A stretch of 64,000 bases of DNA from Epiperipatus broadwayi (Eukaryota; Onychophora; Udeonychophora; Euonychophora; Peripatidae): contig JAQFVV010006703.1 of NCBI GenBank assembly GCA_028023455.1, positions 268,501 through 332,500 on the forward strand, written 5' to 3'. The position numbers were made by a program, and so were the translations under genes. Below the pieces are notes generated by a model. That model had not been told where the DNA came from. It worked only from the letters and a program-made list of their open reading frames with translations, and searched no databases. Of the stretch, positions 26,669 through 38,878 are shown in pieces. How positions within the stretch are numbered: position 1 is the first letter of the stretch; each line of letters opens with the position of its first letter.

Positions 26669-26835
26669 GTGTTCTGGAAGACAGTTTGCTGGCCTGAAGC
26701 ACATCAAGCCCTAGATAGAAGGGAGAATGCCAACATATCTGATTATATATTTCCAGATGATGACAACAAGCCTGGATTATACTTTTCTGATGGGCAAAGA
26801 AACAAGCTTACCAAGAGAAAACTTAAAGAATTGGT
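26669..26835 (+). CDS. Candidate exon of unknown protein
   Basis: An open frame with better base balance than its surroundings encodes about 55 residues of ordinary, mixed composition. It includes WPEAHQALDRRENANISDYI and PDDDNKPGLYFSDGQR before a basic end, KLTKRKLKEL. The last codon is followed by GTATATGT, an acceptable splice donor, and an AG precedes the region at about 26660. An internal exon is possible, as is a fragment of a transposon ORF. I recognise no family. The ATG at 26669 is only the first in frame; a stop lies four codons upstream. Confidence 0.3.
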
Positions 26836-26879
26836 ATATGTATGCTGCTATTTATCTATGTATGTAGAGCACAGATAAA

Positions 26880-28200
26880 TGTTTATAAAGCTGTTGAGTA
26901 ATGTTATATATTAAAAATTACATTTTAAAGAACAATTTTGTTTAAATTAATTATACATCTAAAATGAAGATTTAATTGATAGACCTTATTATATTTGTTT
27001 ATTCAAGAAAATTAGTGAAAATATTTAAAATCTATATTTTTAGATTTAAAGATATTTCTAATTATTCAATCAATAATAATTCAATCAAGATTAACTGTTA
27101 TATTTTTAAAAGACAAAAATTTGATAAGACTTTTTTTAAAGAAAAAAAAGGAACTTATAAACTAATATTCTTTTTAGAAAGAAAAATAAACTGTAAACTA
27201 TTATGATAGAACTTAATTCTTATCATCTATATTTTTGTGTACACATGTGTGAATTTTATATATTTAAATGTTGAATTAATTAGAAAAATATTATTATTGT
27301 AACATATTAAAATAGGTAAATGTTAGTGTGTGCCTGTAATTCAATATGCACACACATGTAAGTTAAATATATTATTATGTACTATAAACTTAATGTCATT
27401 TATTATTTTGACAATTTGAAAGTGACAACTAGAAAAGTTTATTTTATGGCAAGTCAAATATGTTCAAAAATTACATGCACACTCATGTAAGTGTACATAT
27501 ATGCATCAATTGTATTGCAAATAACAATGTGTGTCAAATACACTTATACGTAACATTTTAATCATTTTTTAAATTAAATGTCAGTTGAGACATATTTATT
27601 TTATATCAAGCCACATGCCTGTGTGCTGAATGGGCTTTAGATAAATCTAGTGGAATTTATATGTAAACAACCATATAGTAATTTAAATTTTGTATATTAA
27701 TAATGTTAATCATAATGTAATAACTTGAATTGTTTCTAGTACTTTTATAGATAACAATGTGATAATTTTTTATTGTATGTTAATCAAAATCAAAAGGCTT
27801 CTAATTGTAGAGTCATATTTTAAACACCTTAATATCATTTTTTAATACTGTTATTAATAAACTTGAATGCAATTGTTTAAATTATATTAATTCATCATTT
27901 GTTGGTCCCCATATATAAATGGGGATGGGTATGTATTTAGTGCTTTAGGAGCATTCAGTTGACAAGAGTCCAATTTTAGTGCAAAGAATATATTCTTCAA
28001 AATTCCTGCACTATATTTTATTTAGTTTAGTCTCTTAGAAATTAAGGTTATAGTTGTCCAGGGCATTAATGGCACTAAGTTTCCAGAGTATTGATGATGG
28101 TCAGCATATTTTAAAATACCTGCATTATTGTTTTTTTCTGGATTATGTAGTCTGATGGATTAGCCTTAAGTGATACATCCAAGTAATGCTTAAATAATTT
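26880..28200. other. Non-coding DNA, nothing recognised
   Basis: AT-rich. Open frames are short and Lys/Ile/Asn-rich, as expected from composition alone. No repeat family recognised. Confidence 0.4.
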
Positions 28201-28204
28201 CCCA

Positions 28205-28270
28205 AGCTGGTAAAGGCTCAATAGTTAGCATGATCTACAGGAGACCCATTTCAAATCCAGTTACAAGATT
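28205..28270 (+). repeat. tRNA-like sequence, probable SINE head
   Basis: GGCTCAATAGTTAGCATGA resembles a tRNA A box region and CCATTTCAAATCCAG a B box about 30 bp downstream. These are the internal RNA polymerase III promoter elements of tRNA-derived SINEs. The sequence does not form an obvious intact tRNA cloverleaf. Confidence 0.4.
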
Positions 28271-28519
28271 AACTGTTGATATATTACATTGTTGATCATT
28301 CATGATGTTGGATGATTATTACTTTTGAATAATACTTATACTTACTTTACTTATTAATAATGCTGGTTGACATATGGTAAATTTATAATCATGCTCTTAG
28401 TTGCTCTAAGAAGAAGCTGACTGATCTCTCAATGATATCTCAGAGATCTCTTGATGTTTATCCTTTTTTTAATATATAAAGTCCCTTGAATAGATAAAAT
28501 TAGTTATATATATATATAT

Positions 28520-30986
28520 TGTAATGGAACGTACTTGCTGCATTCCATTTAAATTGAAGAAAGAAGGTCCCAAACATTGGGAAAGCCAAATATAATGGAA
28601 TGTATCTTTATATATGATCTCAAATGAAAATAAACATATGAACTTTCGTAACAATAATCATTAGTTAACCAAGCCCCTAACTTTGAGACACCAAATGTAA
28701 TGAATAATTAAACGAACATATTATACTAACCACGTTGTGGTGTCCAAATGTAATGGAACATACTTTTACTCCATTATACCAATTATCAGTTAACTAGGAC
28801 CAACAGTTTGTGGTGCCAAATGTAATAAACAATATATCATATAAACATATTATACCTCAAATGTAATGGAACATCAATATATGAGAAGAAAATAATGCTT
28901 CAAACATTAGATGATAAACGTAATGGAATATATATAATCTAAATGAATCCAATTGTTGAGAAAGCCTAATATAATAGATTATATGATTTAAATGAAGAAA
29001 GACAAAATTATCCCAGTTATATTTAAATAAATTATTTATATGCCCTTCCAACTAGCTATACATGAAATAAATCTAAAATCATACAGAGCAATGAGATCTA
29101 TCATTATAATTTATTTTCAAGGTTGATGTGACTAACTAATCAAATATATATATCAGAAACAAAGGTAATTCTATTAAATCCAATATACACATCTAATTAT
29201 GTAAATTTATGTATATCTAAACATATCAATGAATAATAATATGTGTAAGTGGCCTAAAGACTAAACAATAAGTGAAATATGAAGTTATCATTTATTAAAT
29301 TGTGAATTCAATTAATTTCATAATGACTCTAGCATTAAAAGAAAAATAAGAATAAAATATTAATACTCTTTCAAATAAATTACAAAGGCATTACTTATAA
29401 AACAAATAGTACATCCTTTATTTTATATTATGGTTTAATTTTAGGTAATATCAATGTTTTAAATACAAACCCAAATAATAAATATACATATATACTTGCA
29501 ATAAGTATATATATTAAATATATAAAGACATATCTGTGCTTAACAAGTAGATATCAATATAAATACAAATCCATATTTATATTTTTCAGATATTTAAAAT
29601 AATAAAAAATAATATTATATACAGCAAATACATATAAATTATTGTTTTGGTATGCATAAGAATCATTATATAAAGTTAAAAAAAAAAAATGGAAATAAAT
29701 TAATAATAAAACATTTTTTTTATAATAAAAAATTTACGAATATAAATTTACTTATTAAAATATACATAACAACTCATATGCAACCCAAACTTATAAGCCA
29801 TACTTTAAGATTTTAAATTACTTAAATGTTAATTTTAACACCTGTTAAACGTTTATTGCTGTTAGAAAACAAGACGCTTGAATTGAATATTTATAAAACG
29901 TTATATTTTTATAATGAAAAATAAAAGTAAACAAAAAATATTGATCTCAAAAATATATTTATATATCATTTATACATATAAAATTATTGACTACCTTTCA
30001 AAGTTCACTTGGTTAGTTTTCCTTCAAAAGTCAACTTATTCCATTGTTTTATTTCTTTATCCATTTAATATTAGAATGCATTCTAGTTAAGGTGAGGAAA
30101 CTATCACGTTAGAGAAAATTGTCAATTCTTGGATATATGTATATTTTTATCCTTCTAAAATTTCTTTCCTTGAAAAATAAATAAATAAATTGAAATGTTA
30201 AATCCAATATATTAATTCTAGTTATCTCCAGATTATTATTAGATTGACCATTATAGATTCCAGATAGCTATGTCAAATTTCGGCTTCAGATGCGATGAAA
30301 TATATGTATTGAAATTTTCTTAGTTTTTTCTTTTTAAACTGCTTTGGAATAAATGAAAGAAAACGGTGCAGCCTCTTGGCTGCGATATATTTCTATTAGC
30401 CTGTCATGATTTATGTATTTACCATAAAAATCTATCTTATTCCAATATTCTGAAGAATGGTAACTTCAAAGAAACGAAGTACAACAAAATTTTATCCTTC
30501 AGTTGGTTTTATTACTATCTTAATAATAATAATAATGGCTTCTTTTTATTGTTGCTACACGTGCTAGCAAATGCTGTTTTGAAAACCATTGTTACACATG
30601 TTTTATTTTAAACAATTAACATTACAAAAAAATAAAATATCAAGCATATATATATATATATAAATATTAAATTGAAAATTTATTCGACAGCTTTAAAAAT
30701 ATATATATACATAAATAATAATATTGCATTTTTTTAATAATCACTGCAAATAAAATAATTTTTTTATATAATCAACAATTTATATGTCTCTATTTATTTA
30801 TAATAATTAAATATTCATAACGATGTACCATCAACATATAAATAAAATAATAATTTCAAACAATAACTATACCTAATAACCATAAACAATGATAATACTT
30901 CATATATAAACATCAACTCATAGAGATTTTTTTTTTAATAACAAATGACAATTTTTAAAATATAGATAAACTTATCGATATTTACA
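28520..30986 (-). repeat. 3' LTR (plus-strand left copy)
   Basis: 2467 bp, nearly identical to 35350-37818. The ends TGTAATGG and TTTACA form short inverted repeats, with TG...CA as usual. The first 450 bp contain seven or eight copies of a CAAATGTAATGGAA-like motif (see findings). No long coding frame; the 64- and 81-residue open frames present in both LTRs are probably fortuitous. Confidence 0.9.
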
Positions 30987-31001
30987 ATACCCCCTAATCC
31001 A
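30987..31001 (-). other. Polypurine tract of the LTR element
   Basis: On the minus strand GGATTAGGGGGTAT directly precedes TGTAAATATC, the first bases of the 3' LTR. A G-run of this kind just before the LTR is the expected plus-strand primer site for reverse transcription. It fixes the element's orientation as minus. Confidence 0.75.
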
Positions 31002-31196
31002 CCGAAAAAAAAATGTCTTTGCAGATAACTAATGAATTATGAGATATCGAAAAACTTCTCAAATTTGTAATCTTTCTAAGGACTAACATGGTTTAAAGAA
31101 TATCATTTTTCATATTAATAACCATATTCATTTATTTATATCTATCTTTCAGATCATCTAGATATTTGTCCAAGTTTTCTTTAAAAAAAAAAAAAA

Positions 31197-31499
31197 TCAA
31201 AAGTGCCTTTTTAATTCTTCTTGAAAAGAATTTCCAGTATGTTGAACTTTGTGAAGAAGTTTGCTTTGATTTACAAGATTTTTATATAACGTTTTCGTAT
31301 AATTCAATTGCTTTTGAATAATTTTGGGATCAGCATCTAAAGATTTTGCTATGAACTCCTTAGATTCTACATCTATATCCTTTACATAAATATTAACTTG
31401 ATCATAAGCGCTAACATAATTCTTAAGTTTATCAATAACAGTTGCTATTTTATTTGATAATCTTACCTTTCCTTTGACTATCTTTATAAACATCATCAA
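31197..31499 (-). pseudogene. C-terminal part of the element's coiled-coil protein, frameshifted
   Basis: A 100-residue open frame is rich in Lys, Asp and hydrophobic residues (for example LKNYVSAYDQVNIYVKDIDV). It probably forms helices and ends about 210 bp before the polypurine tract. Between it and the main frame (31500-31672) protein-like pieces occur in other frames (SDLRFLKDYLENLNEHHSKL). The original reading frame therefore probably ran on and is now broken by indels. An independent small protein cannot be excluded. Confidence 0.4.
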
Positions 31500-31672
31500 C
31501 TTGAGTAAGTCTTTATTTTACTTCACTTGTTCTATGTTCAATTAAAAACAATTCTCTGGGCAATTTTGAATGGTGTTCATTCAAATTTTCCAAATAATCC
31601 TTTAAAAATCGCAAATCAGATGGAAATATGATACAACTTCAACATGAAAGAATTCTTGAAAATCATTTTGTT

Positions 31673-33754
31673 TTACAACAATAACATTACTATATTAATT
31701 CTTTTCAGTTTAACTTTAGGTTTACTTAAACCTCTTTCCTTAGCTATATTTTCTCGAAGAAAATCTTTACTAATCACATCATCACTTCTCATTTTAAGTT
31801 TAATTTTGGCTTTGCCAATTTCTTTTTCTTTATCAATAATCTTTCTGTCAAGAATTAAATTAAATATCTTTTCATTTATTCTTTTAAATTTTACCTTTGC
31901 TTTCCCTACATCTCTTTCCTTGTCAATATTCTCTCTAAGAAAATCAATATTATTTATCTTTCCATCTATAACTTTAAGTTTAACTTTGGCTTTTCCAATA
32001 TCTCTTTCTTTATTTACATTTTCTTTAAAAAAATCTATATTAATCAGATCATCTTCTATCATTTTAAGTTTGATCTTAGCTTTTCCAATTTCTTTTTCTA
32101 CATCAATAATCTTTCTACCAATATTTAAATTGAATACCTTTTTATTTATTCCTTTAAATTTCACTTTAATCTTCCTCATATTTTTGTTATGATTAAGTAT
32201 CTCCTTAAGAAAATCTATTTTAATTTTCTCCTTATCTCTAAGTTTCAGTATTATTTTGGCTTTGCCTATGTCTCTATTTGGATCAATTTCTAATCTTATA
32301 AAATTTATTTTAGGCATTGCATTTTTAATTTTTGTAAATACTATTTCTTCAATAGAATTTTGACATTTTGCATTTATCCCTAACTGTTTTAGTGATCTCT
32401 CTCGTAATTCCCTCTTCTTCTTTATCTCCAATTTATGTTCCTCTAACACTTGACTATATCTCTGAATTTCTAATATCGTTTCATCTATCCTTTCTATTCG
32501 TTGTTGTGCCTCTATCTCCTTTGTCATTACTTCTTTTAACATAGTCTGAAAATCTAACTTTACCTCCACACAACTACGATCTTTCTTTTGTATCTCCACA
32601 TTCACATCTATGTCTTTCTTAATCATTTCAATAGATTCTTTATGCTTTTTTATCTTTTCATCAACCGATTCAAGAATCTTTCTAATTAATTCTTCATTTT
32701 TAAAATTTTTTCCATTTACTAAATCTATCAATGGTTTATCTTTTTCCCTATCATCTATCAACTCAACAGATGTTATATTTGCTTCTAGTTTTTTAGTAAC
32801 CAATTCAACAGATTCCTTTTGAATCTCTATTTCTTCATGAATTAATTCACTATCTGTACTAATTTTTTCAACAGATAACTGGGTTTCATCACTAGTTAAT
32901 TCAATAACAGATTCATCTTTTCTTAAATCATCATCTACTAATTTAACAAAAGATAACTTGACAGTATCTTTATTTTCTTCTGTCAAACTATTATACAAGT
33001 TAATATTTTCATTAACTATCTTAATTACTTGTGGATTTGCTTTTCTTATTATTTTAACAAGTTGTCTATTTTCTGCCATACTTTTACTAATTAAACTAAT
33101 AGGTTCTTTACGCTTTTTCAAATCTGTACTAGTTACTTTAACAGATTTATCATTTACTTTGAAAGATAGTTTATGATTTGCTATATCCTTATTAATTATC
33201 TCAACGGAGGGCTTAGATTCAGTTTCTATACTTTTAAATTCAATATTTTGTGATTTATTATTCTCCTCTAATTTATTCTTCAAATTAGCATCTACTATTT
33301 TAACATCTTGACTAACTATCTCAACAGATGATTTACTATCTTCAACATTTTTATTAATAAATTGAGTTTCTTTCCACATCCTTTCTTCAATCAACCTCAC
33401 GAACTCATGGATATATTTATCAATTATTTGGAATCTCTTATCAAATATACGACCTATAGATTCACACATATTATCTGTGTATTTATCAATTATTTGGTTT
33501 CTCTTCTCAAGTATATGATTTATAGATTCATGCATATTATCTGTGTATTTATCAATTATTTAGTTTCTCTTCTCAAGTATACGATTTATAGATTCACACA
33601 TACTATCTGTGTATTTATCAACTATCATTTCAATCTTCTTGTGAAGATTATCAGCAACTACTTCAGAAGTTATTGGTTTCTCCATTAAATTCCTTAAATA
33701 AAAATTACCACAGATCAAGGGCTCACCATCTCCAATCATTATCCCAACAAGCAA
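31673..33754 (-). CDS. Repetitive coiled-coil protein of the LTR element (one premature stop)
   Basis: One frame of about 693 codons is interrupted only by a TAA at 33560-33562, leaving a 64-codon 5' part and a 620-residue main part (from ATG 33535). The protein is Lys/Glu/Ile-rich. At the N-terminus a 22-residue unit with core IIDKYTDNMCESI..IL.KRN is repeated about three times in tandem (66-bp DNA repeats, about 33425-33640). The middle, roughly residues 60-400, has degenerate repeats of the form SVE(L/I)xxxDxxxxK and looks like continuous coiled coil. The C-terminal third (about 31680-32320) has six or seven units of about 33 residues with cores such as DIGKAKVKLK and IDFLRENIDKER. No zinc knuckle or enzyme motif is present. 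In position it replaces gag, so a particle or RNA-binding role is possible but is inference. The first ATG at 33754 is followed at once by protein-like sequence. Plus-strand open frames here are shadows. Confidence 0.65.
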
Positions 33755-35330
33755 TTACTCAACTAAGCAAAATACAAGCCTTTTAATTTTATTATTCATA
33801 GTAGCTATCCGACAATCTAAATTTCAGTTTGTTTGAACTCATAAACTTATTGGCTTATAAAAAGTCTCTTCTATCACTATAACAATAATAAATTCCTCTA
33901 AAAAAAAAAATATATATATATATATAGAGAAAAAGTAACAACTGAGATCACTAACTAACATTTATTTATATGTAATGATAATAAATATTCTACACTTATA
34001 CAATATTGAAATGTGGAAATTTCATATCAAATTTAATATAACCTTGAAATATTTAAAATACAATAAAATGTTCACATGCCTTGAAAACAACTAATACAAT
34101 AATATAGTGAGACAACTTTCTCATTCAAAATAATGGTAGTTAAATATAAAATGCTTAAATTGATGCCTATAAATTTTCTGGACCTTAAAACTTAATACCA
34201 TTTTATATACAAAAAAAAAAAAATCAACTTCACTAATTATTAGCTTTTGTGCCCAAAACACTATTTTACTAAAATTATACTAATGTAATTTATCATCAAC
34301 AAATATTCACTAATTGAACTTCATGTTTAAAAGTCACTTATAATGGAAAATATAACATTGATATGTTTGTTCTCAAACCCTAATTGATAATCAATGTAAT
34401 AGATTATTTGTTACCAACAATAATCAATTAACCAAGCCCTTAAGTTTGGTGTTATATATTTAAGTTATATACTTATCTATTCCTCCAAAGATCCGACAGA
34501 TACTGACAGCCAAAAGATTGATTAGCACTTCACAACTTTGATATAGATAAAAGAATTCAATCATTACTCCTAAAGCATACAATGTTTCATGAACACTTAG
34601 ATGATTATCACATTTCATTCTATCCAAGCTACTACAACCCATAATAATTTTCTGAAAACACTATTACACTGCCCTGCTTACATCCAAGTCTTAGGGGCTA
34701 TTATTTATAAAATATTTCCTTGCTCATCTTTGGGAGACTTAGAGGCAAATATTATACATATATCAAAATAATTATACCTTACTCTCTCTGGAGTTTTAGA
34801 GGTAAAATCATGGCAGGACTACTATTAACTGCTTCATGATAAATAATAATAAACATCAAAATTTGGGTTGGAGCAATGAATGAGATCAATCAATCACAAG
34901 TGACATGAATGCATCACATCCCCAAGATAATGACAAAAATTCCCCATCCAACATCAATACTTGCAACAGAACCAACCAAACTCCAACAATCAAATATCCA
35001 ATCCAACCTTCAAAATTATAGATTTTCTACAACATAAACTTTCCAAATATGGACAAAATTATTACGCTATAATTTAACACCATCAATATAATTTTTAAAT
35101 TGAAATTAAACTGCTTCATGACTATATTTATCTTTCATCATTAAAAAAAATACAATAACAGTAACCATCACCATCTAAACATAAGGCCAAAATATTTCCA
35201 TTTATATCAAAAAAAATTAAACACACAAAAATGCTTCTCTTTCTTTAAACTATACATCTCATATCAATATATATACTATACATCTCTCAGGTATGTGGGG
35301 TATTTCAAGCCCTAATTAGCTTATTTTGAG
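33755..35330 (-). other. Leader region of the LTR element
   Basis: About 1.6 kb of untranslated sequence lies between the primer binding site and the protein start. It contains CAAGCCCTTAAGTTTGGTG and TCAATGTAATAGATTA pieces near 34390-34450 that resemble segments of the LTR. A packaging signal would be expected here but cannot be recognised by eye. Confidence 0.5.
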
Positions 35331-35347
35331 CCCTAGTTGTTGCGCCA
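35331..35347 (-). other. Primer binding site of the LTR element
   Basis: On the minus strand the 5' LTR ends ATTACA and is followed by TT and then TGGCGCAACAACTAGGG. A site starting TGG just inside the 5' LTR is complementary to the CCA end of a tRNA primer. The tRNA species was not identified. Confidence 0.75.
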
Positions 35348-35349
35348 AA

Positions 35350-37818
35350 TGTAATGGAACGTACTTGCTGCATTCCATTTAAATTGAAGAAAGAAGGTCC
35401 CAAATATTGGGAAAGCCAAATATAATGGAATGTATCTTTATATATGATCTCAAATGAAAATAAACATATGAACTTTCGTAACAATAATCATTAGTTAACC
35501 AAGCCCCTAACTTTGAGACACCAAATGTAATGAATAATTAAACGAACATATTATACTAATCACGTTGTGGTGTCCAAATGTAATGGAACATACTTTTACT
35601 CCATTATACCAATTATCAGTTAACTAGGACCAACAGTTTGTGGTGCCAAATGTAATAAACAATATATCATATAAACATATTATACCTCAAATGTAATGGA
35701 ACATCAATATATGAGAAGAAAATAATGCTTCAAACATTAGATGATAAACGTAATGGAATATATATAATCTAAATGAATCCAATTGTTGAGAAAGCCTAAT
35801 ATAATAGATTATATGATTTAAATGAAGAAAGACAAAATTATCCCAGTTATATTTAAATAAATTATTTATATGCCCTTCCAACTAGCTATACATGAAATAA
35901 ATCTAAAATCATACAGAGCAATGAGATCTATCATTATAATTTATTTTCAAGGTTGATGTGACTAACTAATCAAATATATATATCAGAAACAAAGGTAATT
36001 CTATTAAATCCAATATACACATCTAATTATGTAAATTTATGTATATCTAAACATATCAATGAATAATAATATGTGTAAGTGGCCTAAAGACTAAACAATA
36101 AGTGAAATATGAAGTTATCATTTATTAAATTGTGAATTCAATTAATTTCATAATGACTCTAGCATTAAAAGAAAAATAAGAATAAAATATTAATATTCTT
36201 TCAAATAAATTACAAAGGCATTACTTATAAAACAAATAGTACATCCTTTATTTTATATTATGGTTTAATTTTAGGTAATATCAATGTTTTAAATACAAAC
36301 CCAAATAATAAATATACATATATACTTGCAATAAGTATATATATTAAATATATAAAGACATATCTGTGCTTAACAAGTAGATATCAATATAAATACAAAT
36401 CCATATTTATATTTTTCAGATATTTAAAATAATAAAAAATAATATTATATACAGAAAATACATATAAATTATTGTTTTGGTATGCATAAGAATCATTATA
36501 TAAAGTTAAAAAAAAAAAAGGAAATAAATTAATAATAAAACATTTTTTTTTATAATAAAAAATTTACGAATATAAATTTACTTATTAAAATATACATAAC
36601 AACTCATATGCAACCCAAACTTATAAGCCATACTTTAAGATTTTAAATTACTTAAATGTTAATTTTAACACCTGTTAAACGTTTATTGCTGTTAGAAAAC
36701 AAGACGCTTGAATTGAATATTTATAAAACGTTATATTTTTATAATGAAAAATAAAAGTAAACAAAAAATATTGATCTCAAAAATATATTTATATATCATT
36801 TATACATATAAAATTATTGACTACCTTTCAAAGTTCACTTGGTTAGTTTTCCTTCAAAAGTCAACTTATTCCATTGTTTTATTTCTTTATCCGTTTAATA
36901 TTAGAATGCATTCTAGTTAAGGTGAGGAAACTATCACGTTAGAGAAAATTGTCAATTCTTGGATATATGTATATTTTTATCCTTCTAAAATTTCTTTCCT
37001 TGAAAAATAAATAAATAAATTGAAATGTTAAATCCAATATATTAATTCTAGTTATCTCCAGATTATTATTAGATTGACCATTATAGATTCCAGATAGCTA
37101 TGTCAAATTTCGGCTTCAGACACGATGAAATATATGTATTGAAATTTTCTTAGTTTTTTCTTTTTAAACTGCTTTGGAATAAATGAAAGAAAATGGTGCA
37201 GCCTCTTGGCTGCAATATATTTCTATTAGCCTGTCATGATTTATGTATTTACCATAAAAATCTATCTTATTCCAATATTCTGAAGAATGGTAACTTCAAA
37301 GAAACGAAGTACAACAAAATTTTATCCTTCAGTTGGTTTTATTACTATCTTAATAATAATAATAATGGCTTCTTTTTATTGTTGCTCCACGTGCTAGCAA
37401 ATGCTGTTTTGAAAACCATTGTTACACATGTTTTATTTTAAACAATTAACATTAAAAAAAAAAAAAATAAAATATCAAGCATATATATATATAAAAATAT
37501 TAAATTGAAAATTTATTCGACAGCTTTAAAAATATATATATACATAAATAATAATATTGCATTTTTTTAATAATCACTGCAAATAAAATAATTTTTTTAT
37601 ATAATCAACAATTTATATGTCTCTATTTATTTATAATAATTAAATATTCATAACGATGTATCATCAACATATAAATAAAATAATAATTTCAAACAATAAC
37701 TATACCTAATAACCATAAACAATGATAATACTTCATATATAAACATCAACTCAAAGAGATTTTTTTTTAATAACAAATGACAATTTTTAAAATATAGATA
37801 AACTTATCGATATTTACA
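35350..37818 (-). repeat. 5' LTR (plus-strand right copy)
   Basis: 2469 bp, the partner of 28520-30986. The differences seen are isolated substitutions (for example near 35403, 35580, 36196, 36454, 36892, 37122, 37195, 37214, 37387, 37661, 37754) plus length changes in A- and TA-runs. It should hold the promoter of the element on the minus strand; no single core promoter could be assigned in this AT-rich sequence. Confidence 0.9.
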
Positions 37819-38142
37819 ATATATATATATATATATATTGGATATTAACATTACTTAATATTTTCTTACTTTAATAATACTTTATTTTAATAATATTATA
37901 CTTTTTTGGTAATTTCATTATTTAAAATATTTCCATCTTTATCACTCCAGATCCACCCTCACTACCTTATCCTGTTACAATATATAATATGTACATTTTC
38001 TTAATATTAATGTCTTAATTACAAAATATTAATGGAGATCAATGAAGTTGTGACATCTGCATTGTTTAGTTCAAAGCCCTTTTCCAGCTCATGGTCATAA
38101 ACTTTGATTACAATAAAAACATTTTTTACTGAACTTCAAGCA

Positions 38143-38207
<65 letters not shown>

Positions 38208-38802
38208 ACTTTTTTGAATTAACTTTTTTGAGATGCAGGCTCTAAATGTTTATTTCACAGAGGGGATAGCTGAAAAATTCCTAACATTTGAGGTGATTTG
38301 ATATTTGATATAATTTTATATGTATATAATACATATTTAAATGAATATTTTTGTTAAAGAAAATTAAAAAAAGTAGTTAATAATATCGAATTGATGGAGC
38401 AAATTAGCATTTATATTTACTGTGCTCTTGTTCACTCATTAACATTTACTCAAAAAGTATAAATCATAAATAAATTACTGTAAGTTTATTTCTCTTTTTA
38501 AAAAATTAAATAGCAACAGGTCAGACTTTCATTACAATTAAATTCACCTGGGTCTCATTTTATGCGGATTATTTTAATGCGATTTTGAAGTTATGTGATT
38601 CATGTTTCTTCTTAATATCTTTCATATTTCACTATCATTATTAGATATCAAAAAATTTAAATTATTAATAACTTATTTTGACATGAAATACTTTTTTTTA
38701 CAAAAATATAACATTATATTAGCAGCTAACGTGAATATGACCTGAAGCTTTATTTAGAATCTTAGCTTCTATGTAAATAACATATTTATACTAATGAGTA
38801 AA
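37819..38802. other. Non-coding DNA with TA and TG microsatellites
   Basis: A 20-bp TA run at 37819-37838 is the insertion site of the LTR element. A compound (TA)n-(TG)n array lies at 38145-38207. Nothing else recognised. Confidence 0.7.
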
Positions 38803-38878
38803 TAATTGGTAGACAAAGAAAGATGAAATTGCTGTAGGTAATTTTGGTTATGGTAATAGAAATGAGAGAGGACATATT

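Larger units (their letters stand above)
28520..37818 (-). mobile_element. 9.3-kb LTR retrotransposon, non-autonomous, minus strand
   Basis: Complete element with LTRs at 28520-30986 and 35350-37818, both beginning TGTAATGG and ending TTTACA on the plus strand. Read on the minus strand, a primer binding site follows the 5' LTR (35347 down to about 35331), a coiled-coil protein gene follows at 33754-31197, and a polypurine tract, AGGGGG, precedes the 3' LTR. It sits in a TA microsatellite, with ATAT on both sides (28516-28519, 37819-37822) consistent with a 4-bp target duplication, although the repeat makes this weak. The 4363-bp interior has no protease, RT, RNase H or integrase motif on either strand, so movement must have relied on enzymes of another element. 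The structure matches what are called large retrotransposon derivatives. The LTRs differ by only about 15 substitutions by eye, so insertion was recent. Confidence 0.85.

Noticed and set aside
28857-29051. 64-residue ORF present identically at 28857-29051 and 35687-35881
   Set aside because: The identity only reflects the two LTR copies; composition and position do not suggest a protein.
31644-32192. 182-residue plus-strand hydrophobic ORF resembling a membrane protein
   Set aside because: It is antisense to the Lys-rich repeats of the minus-strand element protein; hydrophobic Leu/Ile/Phe/Ser content is the expected shadow.
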